Assembly (NCBI RefSeq): GCF_040869045.1
Contig: NC_090319.1
Location: 279,965,693-280,029,692, forward strand
Source of the DNA: Eurosta solidaginis
Taxonomy: Eukaryota > Arthropoda > Insecta > Diptera > Tephritidae
DNA length: 64,000 nucleotides
Reading direction: 5' to 3'
Every line of letters starts with the position of its first letter. The stretch's first letter is position 1. The position numbers and the translations under genes were made by a program. The notes under the pieces are model-generated. The model made no database searches. It saw only the letters and a list, made by a program, of their open reading frames with translations, and was not told the origin of the DNA. Shown here one piece after another: positions 1 to 11,700 of this stretch.

Positions 1-547
1 CAGATTTTCTTTCAAAAATCTCAGCTCAATATCAATACATTTTGACATAACTGGGATATTTATGAAACAAACTCTGAGATAGGGCGTTCCTCAACCGAAT
101 GCTGATAAAGGGCGTTTTTGAAACAAATTGTGAATTAGGGCTTTAATCAAACGTTTTCTAACCTATAGCCGAGATAGGGTTATACTCCACTTAGCAGTCG
201 ACATAGTCTCGACAGTACGCATTTTGGAGAAAAATTCCAGAAAAATATAAAATTTAACGCTTAAATTTTTACCTATTTAGATTTTACAAAATTTCAAAAC
301 TGAATACTAATCAATAAATAAGGGACCAAAAACATTCGACTTGTGCGTCATTTTGACTTTGACATCATTACATAACAAAATATTTTGCTATGCATTTGCC
401 ACGTCATTAGTTAATTTTTTCTTTTAACATTGAAAAACAAATTTGTAACTATCAATGCAAAACAAAATGTGAAAAGAAATAATTTTAAAATTAAAAGTTG
501 CTCACTATCCGTTTATTTTATTTCCTATGGAATACGTTTCCCATACA

Positions 548-1626
548 TAGAGATAGGAAATGGGTAAATACCCAAATGGTAATACCCGGTAAATTGGGTA
601 TATATGGTAAAAATGGGTAAATACCCAAATATTTACGCAAAATGAGGGTATAAATTATGTTTTAGGAAAAATGGCAAACAAATACAGAAAATTAATTCGC
701 CTTACAACCAATTTGTAAAATTGGAATACAAATATTTATAAAGCAGCCCAAATACTCAAATTTTAACACATCCAAGTTTACATTATACTAAAATATGTAT
801 TGATTTTTGAAATATAATATTACATTACTCAAATTAAAATAGTATTTAGTCAATATCGCTGAAAGTTTCATAATCCCGAAAAGAAGTATGGGGTGTAGAC
901 TGTGGAAAGCCGGTCGTACTTCATCGAATCAGTTTGTGCTTTCATCCTCGTCGGCATCAACTTCGCAAGAAGTATAATTTTGTCGTACACCTCTGTTGAA
1001 AAGGTTCCAATTGTGTGATATGAAACAAGCTTTGCCGCATTATCTATTGTTAATCTGTTTCTTCTTTTGGAGTGAATAAAACTTTGACAGCTGAATGAGC
1101 GTCAGTTGCAGCTGAAGAGAATGGAGCAGTGAATATACGAGCTGCTATTTTGTTCAATTCCGTGGTCGCGCACCACTTGGAAGGAGAAATTTCTGCAATG
1201 CTGTCCCAAATAAAATCTGCAGCCCAAAAGCACTCTCTATACTTATAGTTTGCTAGGTCCACCTTAGAATTTACGATAAAGTTGCTACTCATATCACATA
1301 TAAATTACACTGCAGTAAGATAATCAGATGAACTTAGTTCAAACCTCTCCTCAAAGTAACATAATAACTGTTGCTTCTCATCGTCATCAATAATTGGTTT
1401 GTTTGCGCAAATATATGTAGATTTGTTAAATTTTATCAACATTCACTTTTGGAAAATAAAAACAAATCTCTATTTTCAATGACTTATACATTGAATTTCT
1501 GACATATAATTCCAACGAACCTCGATGCAAATGCTTTTGAAAATTCCCAAAAAAAAGGTAGATAAAAGGAATATTCCGGGTATTTTCTCGGTATTTACCA
1601 TTTTTCAGGGTAGAATCCCACCTCTA
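548..1626 (-). mobile_element. hAT-family element relic with 8-bp TSD
   Basis: Ends resemble each other inverted: left TAGAGATAGGAAATGGG, right (reverse complement) TAGAGGTGGGATTCTACC, with more GGGTAAATACCC-like repeats inside. Flanking 8-mers are CCCATACA (540-547) and CCCATATA (1627-1634), 7 of 8 identical, as expected for hAT. On the minus strand 1292-930 encodes a hAT C-terminal dimerisation-type remnant: KIAARIFTAPFSSAA, then in a shifted frame IHSKRRNRLT and ISHNWNLFNRG. At least two frameshifts separate these, and the rest of the transposase is missing. It cannot be active. Confidence 0.75.
930..1292 (-). pseudogene. hAT transposase C-terminal fragment
   Basis: The reading 1292-1050 gives FIWDSIAEISPSKW and ELNKIAARIFTAPFSSAATD, which fits the hAT dimerisation region (L..IA..IL..P.SSA). 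The expected ER.FS and HSKKRNRL motifs follow but in other frames (FIHSKRRNRLT at about 1075-1045; WNLFNRGVRQNY at about 1010-975). So there are at least two indels. It ends in an acidic DADEDE stretch. Only the last ~120 residues of a normally 500-700-residue enzyme remain. Confidence 0.65.
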
Positions 1627-1705
1627 CCCATATAAAAGGACAAAACTCTGAACTCTGTTATTTTTTCGTTTGAAAATGGAAATATTTTTTAAAATAAACC
1701 AAATA

Positions 1706-2945
1706 AAAACAAGTAAGGGTGTCTAAGTTCGGGTGTAATCGAATATTCTCAGCGTGAGCTTCAATTGTACAGTTCATTTCAGATAAATTACTTTTCTACA
1801 TAACACTTGGCACCCCCCATTAAAAAAAAATCTCACTCAATTTCTTCTTATAAAAAAAACTTGGTAATGGAAATACCATTGATACAATACTATTTTGCGC
1901 TATTCTAGTCTACGAACCTTCTTTTATATAAAAGTAGGCGTGGTGTTTAACCAATCTCGTCCATTTTTACTAGAAATATTTCTTGCTATAAGGAAACAAC
2001 GTATTCCCAATTTAATTACGATATGTTAAATTTTCTTCGAGTCATGGCTCCCGAAACATATGTAGAAAATCGCTTAGCCGAAAAATGGCAGTGCCACGCC
2101 CATTTAAAAATTGTTTAACATTTTCTTACTTTTTCTTATAATTCAATTTAGAAAGTAAAATACCATTAATATTAAGCTATTTTTCGCAAAGGTATAGCTT
2201 GTTATATTCGTCTACGACCCTTTTAAAAGTTTTTAAGTAAACGTGGGTGGTCCTTAACCATTCTCGTAAATTTTTCTAGCAATATTCACTGCGATAAGAA
2301 AAATATGTGTGCCCAATCTTATCACGATTCGATAATTTTTCTTTGAGTTATGGCTCCCAAAACATAGAAAATTGCTTAGTCATAAAAGGGGCGGTACCAC
2401 GCCTATTTTCAAAAACTTTAATGTTTTCCTATTTCTTATAATTCCATTTGGGAAAGGAAATGTAATTGATAAAATTATCTTCTTTGCAAAGATATAGCTT
2501 ATTTTATTCGTCCACGACCCCTTTAAAATCTTTTATGTAAAAGTGGGCGTGGTCCTTAACCAATTTCGTTAAATTTTCTTCGAAGCATTCCTTATGTAAA
2601 GTCAAGATCTGTGGTGAATTTTGTTATCATAGGATTATCGGTTTGATTTATGATTAATATTATTTGTAAAATTGATTTTATCACAAAAATGTTTTAAAAA
2701 TTTTATCAAGAGCCTCAGTATCCGTCCACACATCAAATTTCAACATTCTAGGTTTATTATTTACTAAATAATCAAGTTTTTTGTGTTTTCCAAAATGTTA
2801 TATATATATAAAAAGTGGGCGTGGTTATTATCCGATCTCATTAATTTTCATTGCCAATCTATTATGGACCCAGATAAGCCTGTATACCGAATTTGGTGAA
2901 GATATCTGAATATTTGCTCAAGTATTGTGTCGAATGTGTTTGGGT
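1706..2945 (+). repeat. Long interspersed repeat family R1, copy A (diverged)
   Basis: Starts AACAAGTAAGG-like and CTAAGTTCGGGTGTAA, as do copies at 16756 and 35364, and contains many GTGGGCGTGGT blocks alternating with AAATTTCATC-like and TTTTCGATATC-like stretches. It breaks off near ATTTGCTCAAGTATTGTG without the GGACGGACGG segment and CTCTGTGAGCTCTGCTCA end seen in complete copies. No coding potential is visible. The family is not one I can name. Confidence 0.65.
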
Positions 2946-5395
2946 CTTAAGAGTTTTCTGAACTTTTCTTTTATTTTCATTTTCTGAGAGAAACAAATAA
3001 AAAGAAAATGTATGTGAGTGCTTATTTTCATACTCTGATCAAGTTACTTATGATTATTGCCTTATAAGTTTTTGTTTTCTACTTTAATAATTTTTATTGA
3101 GAAAATCTTTGGAGAGTTAAGATTACAGACTTTTATAAATAAGTTGTAGGTGGTCAATGTTTGGTTGAAAGAGGTTTTTATTTATTGTGTGGTCGAGTTA
3201 GGAACTATTTGGAAAATTAGCCTGTATTGAAAACCGATATTGAAAACGTACAAAGTAATTATCACGTGTGTTCGCTTATAAATATTTTTATTATTATTTA
3301 CTCAAATTACTTATTTTTTATTTGCTAAAAATAATTCTTGTTTTTTTTTCTTAAAACATGACTTTCTTTTGGCTTACCATTTTTCTTTTTCAAAACTACA
3401 CTTCGCGATATGCACTCTAATTGAATTTAAGAACTATTTTTTGTCACATGTGTTATTTAAATATTTGTATGTTTTTTGTAATTATCTTAAACTCAGTTTG
3501 CTAATATTTTGTATTATTTCAAAAACTAATGTTCCATGAGCTCTACAATTACAACATAACAATACACTTTATAATAATAAATTTTATAATTCTTGATCTT
3601 TTACTATAATGAATATAACTGTTAACAAGAACGTAATTAATATTCAAACTATTTTTTATATAATTAATTTTTTCAAAAATATGTGCATACATATGTATAT
3701 GTTCCATTGCTCTATACAATAGTATTATACGAAAACTCTGTATAATGGATCTGACATGTATTTGTTTGAAGACTTACCTTCAGGTGTAATAATAATACCA
3801 AAAAACAAAAGCACAAATACCTGGAAAGTGATGCTATTTTTGTGATAGGCATAAACCTGCAAAACAATGGATGGTACCATCTGCAATGATAGGATGATGT
3901 ATATTGATAACGGGGTTCACTGGACGCAACCTAGCAAAGGCGTTTACCGATTCTATGTGGTTTGCCTGGGGCCTCCTTATACTTGTCCTCCTCTTGGAGG
4001 AGGGGCTAGATAAAGTTCTTTGCTAGCGTGTCCAGGATTGTGAAAATGAAGCAAACCCCATTTTTTAGGAGCGATAGTCGATAGGGAGTTTTTCAAGAAA
4101 TGTCCCAATTTTTACATTTTTCGATATGTATTTTCTCTCATAAATTTTGATTGGATTACCCGATCCATGTACAGTTTTAAAACACCGTATTTTGGGCGTT
4201 TTAAATCGTAAAAAACTCATATATTACGCACATTTTGTGGGAGGTTGAAACTGACCAGAATTTGTAATGAGATAGTTTACGATAGTTTTGAAAATATTAA
4301 TAGTATTTTTTTAACTGTTGAAAATATCGTAAAGGTGGAAAGTAATTTATTTTCAGCCTGGATGTACTGCCGTCGTTATAAAGAATGAAGGTATAAGCTT
4401 TGGAGGGAATTCGGTGAATAGTGATACAAGTTTGAGGTTCAGAACTAGACTCAAAGTACATATTGGAACTAGTTCGATAGTAGCTTGATTTTCTTCTGGT
4501 CGAAAATTGACAGTGGAAGAATTTAACGTTGTTGTTGTTGAAGCGACAAAGACACTCCCGGAAGGTTTTGGTCTATCACACTGAAACTTTCTTCAATTCA
4601 TAGCACGTAGGCTAACAAATCGGTAAAAAAGGCGCCCATAAGAGGCTTGATCTAAGCTATGCCAGACGTGAGGCCCATATTCATATATCTTTTTAAACTC
4701 GAAATTTTCTAGGCACTCTGACAACTTTTAAAATTATTCCATGAGAAAGATTATTCAAAGCTTCTCGCTTCCACTCTGTCCTCGGCCTTAATTGGAAATC
4801 GTTTGTTGCAACAAAAGTTGAATTGGAGTTTGTTATATCAATTCTCAAAAAAGAAAGTAGCTAAAATATTTAAAATTTTTACCTGGGTCGGATCTATACC
4901 AAAAGGGAATTGACTGCCCTATTTTCAATGCAGATAGATATGAAGTTGATCAGAACTATTGTAACACGGAATAAAATCGTACTAGAATGGACATATATGT
5001 AGGTCTGGGTCGGAACCAACGAAATAGTGCCGACAAGGGTACTAGATCCAAACTGTATATATATTATCTCCAGTTGAGAACTGTCGAAAAAGTTACATTT
5101 AATAAACTACATAGATCTAAACAGGGGACTTTTTATCTTGCTTCCATCTCATAGGACATCGCAATGTTAAATGCGTCAATCTAAAGAAACCCAGCAAAAA
5201 AAAAAAAAAAAAAACAATTTGAGACAGTCGTGTCAAGCGAAAGTTCTGCACTACAGGTTTAAGGACTAGCTCCGAATTGATGCCAAACGCATGCAGAGCG
5301 GGTCACTTGTATCAACACCACTGAAATCTTAGCAATAAGTATTTAAACTAATTTATGTAATGCTGCTACTTTTTCAGAACCACCTATGACCAAAG
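2946..5395. other. Intergenic, no gene recognised
   Basis: AT-rich sequence with no coding or RNA gene that I can support. Around 3890-4050 there is a more GC-rich piece with a small CTCCTC/GAGGAG hairpin, and 4530-4580 holds a short fragment of the (TTG)n/ACTCCC repeat family. A 20-nt A run lies near 5196. Confidence 0.5.
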
Positions 5396-5399
5396 CAGT

Positions 5400-5805
5400 T
5401 ACCCCCATCGTGTTAGGGGGCCTAAAATATACCTGCGACAGGTATGCCTGTCGTAATACTCAAATTATACAAGTGGTTGTGTACCGCAACCCTATAAAGG
5501 GGTTGTATACAAAATTAAAGGTTCTCTAACACAATTGTCAAGCTCACCTACCCGTGCGAATACTGTTTCTTTAGCAGACGAAGCCTGGCGACCCCAAGTT
5601 TCATGGAACTAAGGGGTGGAGGACGTGTTGGCTTAGAAGGTTCAATGTGGTCATATTAATTCGTTCCCGAGACGGTCGGGCTCGTACCTTAATAGTGCTT
5701 GTTACCGGAACGTTCCGGATATATATGCGGCAAAGTACCATAAACATTGATAACACTCCCCGACACCTTGCGCGAGTGTCTTTATCGCTATAACAACAAC
5801 AACAA
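5400..5805 (-). repeat. ~400-bp interspersed repeat family R2, minus copy
   Basis: Opens with GTGTTAGGGGGCCTAAAATAT, continues through GGTATGCCTGTCGTAA and ends TATCGCTATAACAACAACAAC; the reverse complement therefore starts with a (TTG)n run. The same order of blocks is seen at 9086-9480, 10510-10655, 29305-29725 and 33196-33530. It carries no credible ORF. A SINE or short nonautonomous retroelement is possible but unproven. Confidence 0.65.
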
Positions 5806-5844
5806 CTAAAGAAAGAACACAGTCAAAAGTTTTGCAATGGTGGG

Positions 5845-5960
5845 CAATTTCCATCTCGTAGGACTTCACAAAGTTAAAAATGTTAGCTGTAAGCACAGCG
5901 AAAGATCAGAATTAGAACTAGTACCGTATCTTAAAGCGGGCGATGCAGGATTGAACTGAT
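5845..5960 (+). repeat. Short repeat R3, possible LINE 3'-end fragment
   Basis: Shares TCGTAGGACTTCACAAAG, GTAAGCACAGCGAA and AGAATTAGAAC blocks with 48475-48590 and 52895-53020. The 48-kb copy sits just beyond the RNase H end of a minus-strand LINE, so I infer these are LINE 3'-UTR pieces. Identity is approximate. Confidence 0.4.
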
Positions 5961-7260
5961 AGTGATTAAATTCGTATCCTCTTTATTCAGTTCCAAAGAA
6001 ATAAGGTAATATAAAAATGAAATATAAGCAAGGTAATTTGCTAGTAAGATTTTCTGAAATAAAAAAAAAAAAAACACGATTTTTGTGTACTTAAATCTTT
6101 CAAACACAATACACTCCAACATAGGAGGGAAAAATCAAATGAATGAAAAAACCAAATAAAATAACACAAGATAATGAGTATGTATGTATATAAGACTTTT
6201 TATTTTATATAATTTATTTATCATACACAAAAGTAAATAATTGTAATATGTATATGTATTTATGTTTGTATATAAGTAGGTATGTATGAATGCATGTAAA
6301 TCGTACAACTAATATTAATTAATTTACTTTGTAATTAAAGTTACTGTATAATATATGTATGTATATAACATTTTCGCACTATACTCATATATACATAATT
6401 ATGTATGTATGTATGAATTATGTATTGAATTAATTTTCACGATTTCTTTAACAAGAGATAAATATTTTTACTAGCGAAAGTGATGTAACGGTTTACATAA
6501 TAAATTGCTCGCAGCCAGCCAAAACAAAACTGTCTACATAAATATCGATTAAAAAATTTTGATAAACAGTCCACTCGGCTCTATATTAATCACTCAGTGG
6601 ATGTGGCCCACTCATGAACTGGGGCAGGGGAACCTACGGGGTCGGCGAAAGGCGTGGGTATGGTGGGTATGACTACCCACCCTGGAATAAGCGAATTACT
6701 GTCAAATAATGGATAAAAATTACAATAAAAACTTCATTACATTTTTACTTGTCGCTTGATTACTGACCATAACTAATTTGTAGAATAATATAATCACTCA
6801 TGCCTACCACTTTTATCGCCGATTCAAACTATCCAACCAGATTTTGTGCGTACATCCTTCACTCGGCCCTGATTGCAGCTGAGGAGCTCTTATGGTTTTA
6901 TTGACAAATTTTGCTGAAAAATGTTTATTTTTCGTATAAATGTACGTAGGTCTTAATATTGTAAAATTTTATATAAGCAATTATTTAAATTCTAGACTGT
7001 TTTAGACAAAAAAGTCGCTCAACTATTTTTTCAAAGTACACAGCAGCGAGAACGAAAATAGCAGTGTCAGTTTTTATAAAATTTCGTTAAATAAATTCTT
7101 TTTTTTTTATTTCGATATGTTAAGCAAAAACTTCTATGAATTATTTCACCAACACAAAGCAAACAAATCTCAAAAAAAAAAAATTTTTTTTAAATCGGGA
7201 GAATTTTGAACTTTTAATTTGGAGTTTTCTGAGTTTTATGAGTATGCAGTTTTGTAGCCC
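5961..7260. other. Intergenic with TATG microsatellite-like tract
   Basis: 6178-6420 is rich in TATGTATG/TATATG simple sequence. A small palindromic patch (GGTGGGTATGACTACCCACC) lies at about 6661-6680. No gene is supported; the ORFs are short and A/T-composition driven. Confidence 0.55.
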
Positions 7261-7263
7261 AAT

Positions 7264-7435
7264 CAATTCCAGTCTAGCAAAGTACAAGTAATAGATCCCT
7301 GAAAACTAACAATGATTTTTAACAACTTTCTTCCGTAGGGAAGAACAATCTGAAACATCCTGCGGAAAACAAATTGTCAAAAATCAATGCGGGTTTTGAG
7401 AGATCTCCTTTTTGTACTTTGTTAGACTTCAATTG
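7264..7435. repeat. Hairpin/MITE-like inverted repeat
   Basis: The left arm begins CAATTCCAGTCTAGCAAAGT and the right arm ends ACTTTGTTAGACTTCAATTG, about 68-bp imperfect arms around a loop with ACGGAAG/CTGCGGAAAA segments. A related, degenerate half with AAAGTACAAGG...GGTCTCTCAAAA lies at about 16620-16715. No coding capacity. Class unknown. Confidence 0.6.
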
Positions 7436-8595
7436 CTTGGCCTAAAAAAATTAACACTCAGAAAAAAAATACAGAAAAATTTGAAACATAAAAATATGTC
7501 GAATTTTCGATTTTTGTTTTGAAAATCTGAACAAAAAAAGGATCGATATTCTTGTAAAATTTTAAAATTGTTTTGAAAACATTTTTGAGATTGATACGAA
7601 TAGTTTCAATTACAAAATTTATATGGGTTTCTTCTTGAATTATCGTAATTGAAAGGAATATATTTAGTTGACGAAATTTGATGAAAATTGCCTCTGCTGT
7701 TCGCTGCTGTTGTTTTATGCATTATGCTCTTTTGCAGTTACTTAAATTTTTTTTTCAACTAACTTTTAATTCCATATATGTAATTCAGCCCAAAAAAAAA
7801 TGCATACAGTTACATCACTTTTTTTCAAAATTTATCCCTCGTTTGGTACTTCTGATTTAAATCAATTATTAATTTTCGCTTATACAATTTGTTCGAGTAT
7901 TCAAAAACGCTCCCAAACTCCGCTTTATGCTTTCGTTTTAAATTTCTATTATTCTCCTTAAACATTTTTTTAAATCTCTCGCAATCTTATGTGATATTTA
8001 GATTGTTGTTGTTCTGTAGCAACACATTGGTTTTTTCTTTTATAATTAAACATACAAGTAAAATACAACAAATGTTTTAGGCTGTAATCTTGTAAATTTG
8101 CTTATATGCAGTTTATTAAGACTCTGTAACTCAAACACAATTTCTTAGTTAATTTTTTGCTTTTATATTTATTAGTTTTATTTCTTTTTTTTTTTTGAAT
8201 TTTCTAAATGCTATAATGCTTTTCAGTTGCAAACGATTAACATAGGACTTAAAAATTAAAGATTTTATTTTCTTAACTAAAAATTTTATTACAAATTCAT
8301 TCGGTTGCTTACATTTTACACATACACATCTTGTTGTAGTGCAAATTTACATATGCATGTGCGTGCATTTATATTTATGCTTTTCATATAAGTTTAAATT
8401 TCTTTATATAGTCGATTTCGTCTTTTTTACATACATTTCTGTTTTGTATTTTTTTTGTTCGTCATTCAAATGATTTCATTGAATTTCTTGTATTGGTATA
8501 AAAGTTTTATTATTTTTGCATTAGGAATTCATATATGCTTTTATATATGTACGTGTGTTCAAATGATTGTTTTCTAGTTGTTCTTTAGTATTAGT
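7436..8595. other. btsz 3'-flank / 3' UTR region
   Basis: Downstream of the btsz stop codon on the minus strand. It is strongly T-rich on the plus strand, with several TTTATT (minus-strand AATAAA) sites, for example near 8506-8511 and 8285. The 3' UTR and poly(A) site must lie here, but the position is not resolvable by eye. Small plus-strand ORFs look spurious. Confidence 0.5.
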
Positions 8596-8744
8596 TTACG
8601 GTATAGCACGTATACCTTCTAAAGTTGATCTTAAAACTAGACTGCCTTCAACCCAGAAATTCGGGCGATCAATCATATTTTGCCACAGAGAGAGCTCCTT
8701 TCCAGTTGCATCCATCCATTCGACGGGGCGTCCATAACTTTTGC
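8596..8744 (-). CDS. btsz: btsz exon 7: terminal exon with C2B C-terminus and stop
   Basis: 149 nt. The acceptor is TTTTTTTTAG|GCAAAAG and the stop TAA lies at 8598-8596. It encodes KSYGRPVEWMDATGKELSLW, then QNMIDRPNFWVEGSLVLRS and a tail ending IRAIP. The W...M...P.FW.EG.L.LR pattern is the conserved end of Slp C2B domains. The 3' UTR would run below 8596. AATAAA signals on the minus strand occur at about 8511-8506 and further on, so the true end is not decided by sequence. Confidence 0.9.
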
Positions 8745-11700
8745 CTAAAAAAAATTAATTAATATGTAAAAGAATAGTCATTAAACAAAAAGTTCAGCAA
8801 ATAAGGTCGTAAGACAACCTTTAGTATTAAATAGGGCAAAAAGCCAACATTCAATTTTGATTTTGAAATTTATTGATATAAGAAATCATCGATACCACCT
8901 CTCAACTCAAGAAACATTTTTTGCTGAATTTTAATCCATTTATAACTTTTATTTAGCCAACATTTTTTTTCGCACTTAGCCTTCTAGAAAGGGATACGCG
9001 ATTAATACGCCATAATACTGAGGACATACTAAATTGTGAGATTCTACTACTTTTGTTAGCGGGGAATGAAGTTACCTAGGTATTATTGTTGTAGCGATAA
9101 GAACACTCCCCGAAGGCCTTGGGGAATGTTAACGAAGTTTATGGTCCTTTGCTGGATCCGGTACGTTCCGGTAACAAGCACCATTAAGGTACTAGGCCGA
9201 CCATCTCAGGAACGATTTGGTATAACCACATGAAACGTTCTAGGCCATCCCGCCCTCCCAACCCCTAGTTCCATAAGGAACTTGGGGTCGCAAGAGCCTC
9301 GGCTGTTAAAGAAACAGGATTCGCCACGGGCCACGAGCCTCTTGAAAGTGTTGCGCTATCCTTTGAATCAATTTGGTATTTTAGTCAACTCTTACGACAG
9401 GCATACCTGCCACGGGTATATTCTAAGCCCCCTAACTCGCTGGGTGGGTTACGTAGTTGTAAAAGGTTCGTGTAACTTATTCAACAAATTGATATGAGGT
9501 TAGATTTTTTTCACCCACTTTATCGCTGAGCCCATCCGAAAACTGATCAAGTACACGACGTTTGCACTAATTCTCTGAGATCAAGTTTCACGAACCTCGC
9601 AAAACAACTCAGAAACTCAGCACCGCCTCTAAAAATTTTTACGCAGGGGATAATCAGACCACCGCAACGCGAATATTAAAGAAATACATCTACCAAGAAG
9701 GAAGTCTAGCCTGATAAGAGTAAAGCTCAGAAATTCCTTCTGAAAATCCGATGTAAGTTAGTTGGTTGGCAGGTGTGCTACGCTGCTCCAAGTAGCGGGC
9801 AGTCAGTCAGTGCACTTTCTCCTTGGAGAAATTGTTACTGGCTGCTCTTACATTACTTGATGTAATGAACCTACCTATATCCGTTATGGATCACCTTGCA
9901 AATATCTCAAATGCCGACAGTTTATAGCTCCCTAGAGTGTGCTAAAGCCGGGAATTCGGTCAGTCAGTAAGTAACGGTTTCTTTGCGGCCCTATTCGCTT
10001 TATCTCCTGCAAATTGTATTGAATGGGACAACCATTCTCTCAGTATTGAGCCACACGGGGGAATTAAGCGTTATGAGTGCTGCTTGACAATCTAATGCAT
10101 ACATGGCATCCCGTCTCTCTCAGTCCCCCACTCAGCTCCTCTAGACGTAGTACTTCCGTTTGGAAGATACTAGCGAAATCAGGAGATGGAAAGAAAGATA
10201 CGCCCTAAGCTGCTCCGAGGAAAACCAGCTTCCCCGCCATAGCTAGTCAAGGCATTCTACTATATATGGACAACTGTTCTGATTCAAGTGGATATTGGAA
10301 TGCCATTAACTCTTCGCCAACCACGCAGCCTCTTTATGAAGATTAAGCTATGAGATCCATCACATAGCTGCTCTGGTAGCGTTGTTTTTACATGTCTGCA
10401 ACTTGGTACACTCAGTCCTACTTTTTCCGGCATCCAGTAAAAACTTTTTTGATTTTATTTAACTACTCCTGACTTGTGACTTAACCCAATTAACACAAGA
10501 AAACAGTCGATTTGCTTAGAAGGTCTAATGTGGCTTTATCAATAGCTCCCGAGATGGTCAGGCTAGTACCTTAATGGTGTTTGTAATCGGAACGTATCAA
10601 CATCGATAACAGTCCCCAAAAGCTTCGGCGAGAGTCTTTGCAGTTAATACAACCACAACAACAAAATCCACAGATGCGAAGATACGAGGGCCAATAAGAT
10701 CTTTCCCGAGGCAGGCGAACTAGAGAAGTTCTAATCAACAGTAGTTAGCATACTTCTCATTTACTATGATACTATAGGGTCGACCAGCTAAACAACGTTA
10801 CAAAAGGAACACTGATCTATATTACTAAATACCGGGATGTATTATAAGCTCGACAACAGATTTGCCTGTATGTTGTATTCATATATCCTCTGTTTCTCTA
10901 AAACAGATTGTATGGTTTCGACCTCTTTGTATAAAACAGATTGTATGGTTTCGACCTCTAAATCATCTGTTTGAGCACTTTGTGATCTTGAGTAATTTCT
11001 TTGTGTCTTAGGGTCTCAGGGTACGATAAGACGAAAACGAAAAATAAGATTATCCACTCAGTTCTTGATGAGTTAAAATCACAGTTACTATGGTATATCA
11101 GTATTCCCAAATGTAGTATTTGTATGGATTGTCTTACCAGTTCCCAATGAAAAACGTATGCCGCCCAAAAACTCATTACTAGCCAAACGATCATGATCCC
11201 ACACAGTCAATTCTAATGCACGTTCGGATAAATCGTACAGCGATACGTCATCATAGATGAATGTGTAATTCCAAGTGGGATGTAATGAGCGTTTTACAAC
11301 TGGCGTCTTTTGTTTAGAGCTACGGGTACGATCTGGCAGAAGATAACTGAAAATAAGAAAATTTCGTGGTTGGTATTAAATTGTTTTTTCTTTTCTTTTT
11401 TTTTTTTTGTTATTCATATAAAGGCAAAGGACTCGAACTTTACTTACCTTTTACAGAACGCATCACAGGTACCATTCACTTTGATTGGCGTCAAATGTTT
11501 GGCCTCTTTAACGAGCACATGCAGCTGACCACCCTTAGCTGAACGGTCACTGCGTGAAGCAACCGATTTGATGCTACCAAATTTACGTAAATTCGAACTA
11601 CCGCTGCTGGTGGAGGCGCTACGCTTAAATCCGGGTCGTACCATCTCTGGCGGTATATACTTTAGACCAACAACAATATCACCGCGATAGGTAGCCACTT

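Noticed and set aside
5180..5220. Poly(A) run as a retrogene tail
   Set aside because: No coding sequence or TSD is associated; A runs are common throughout the window.
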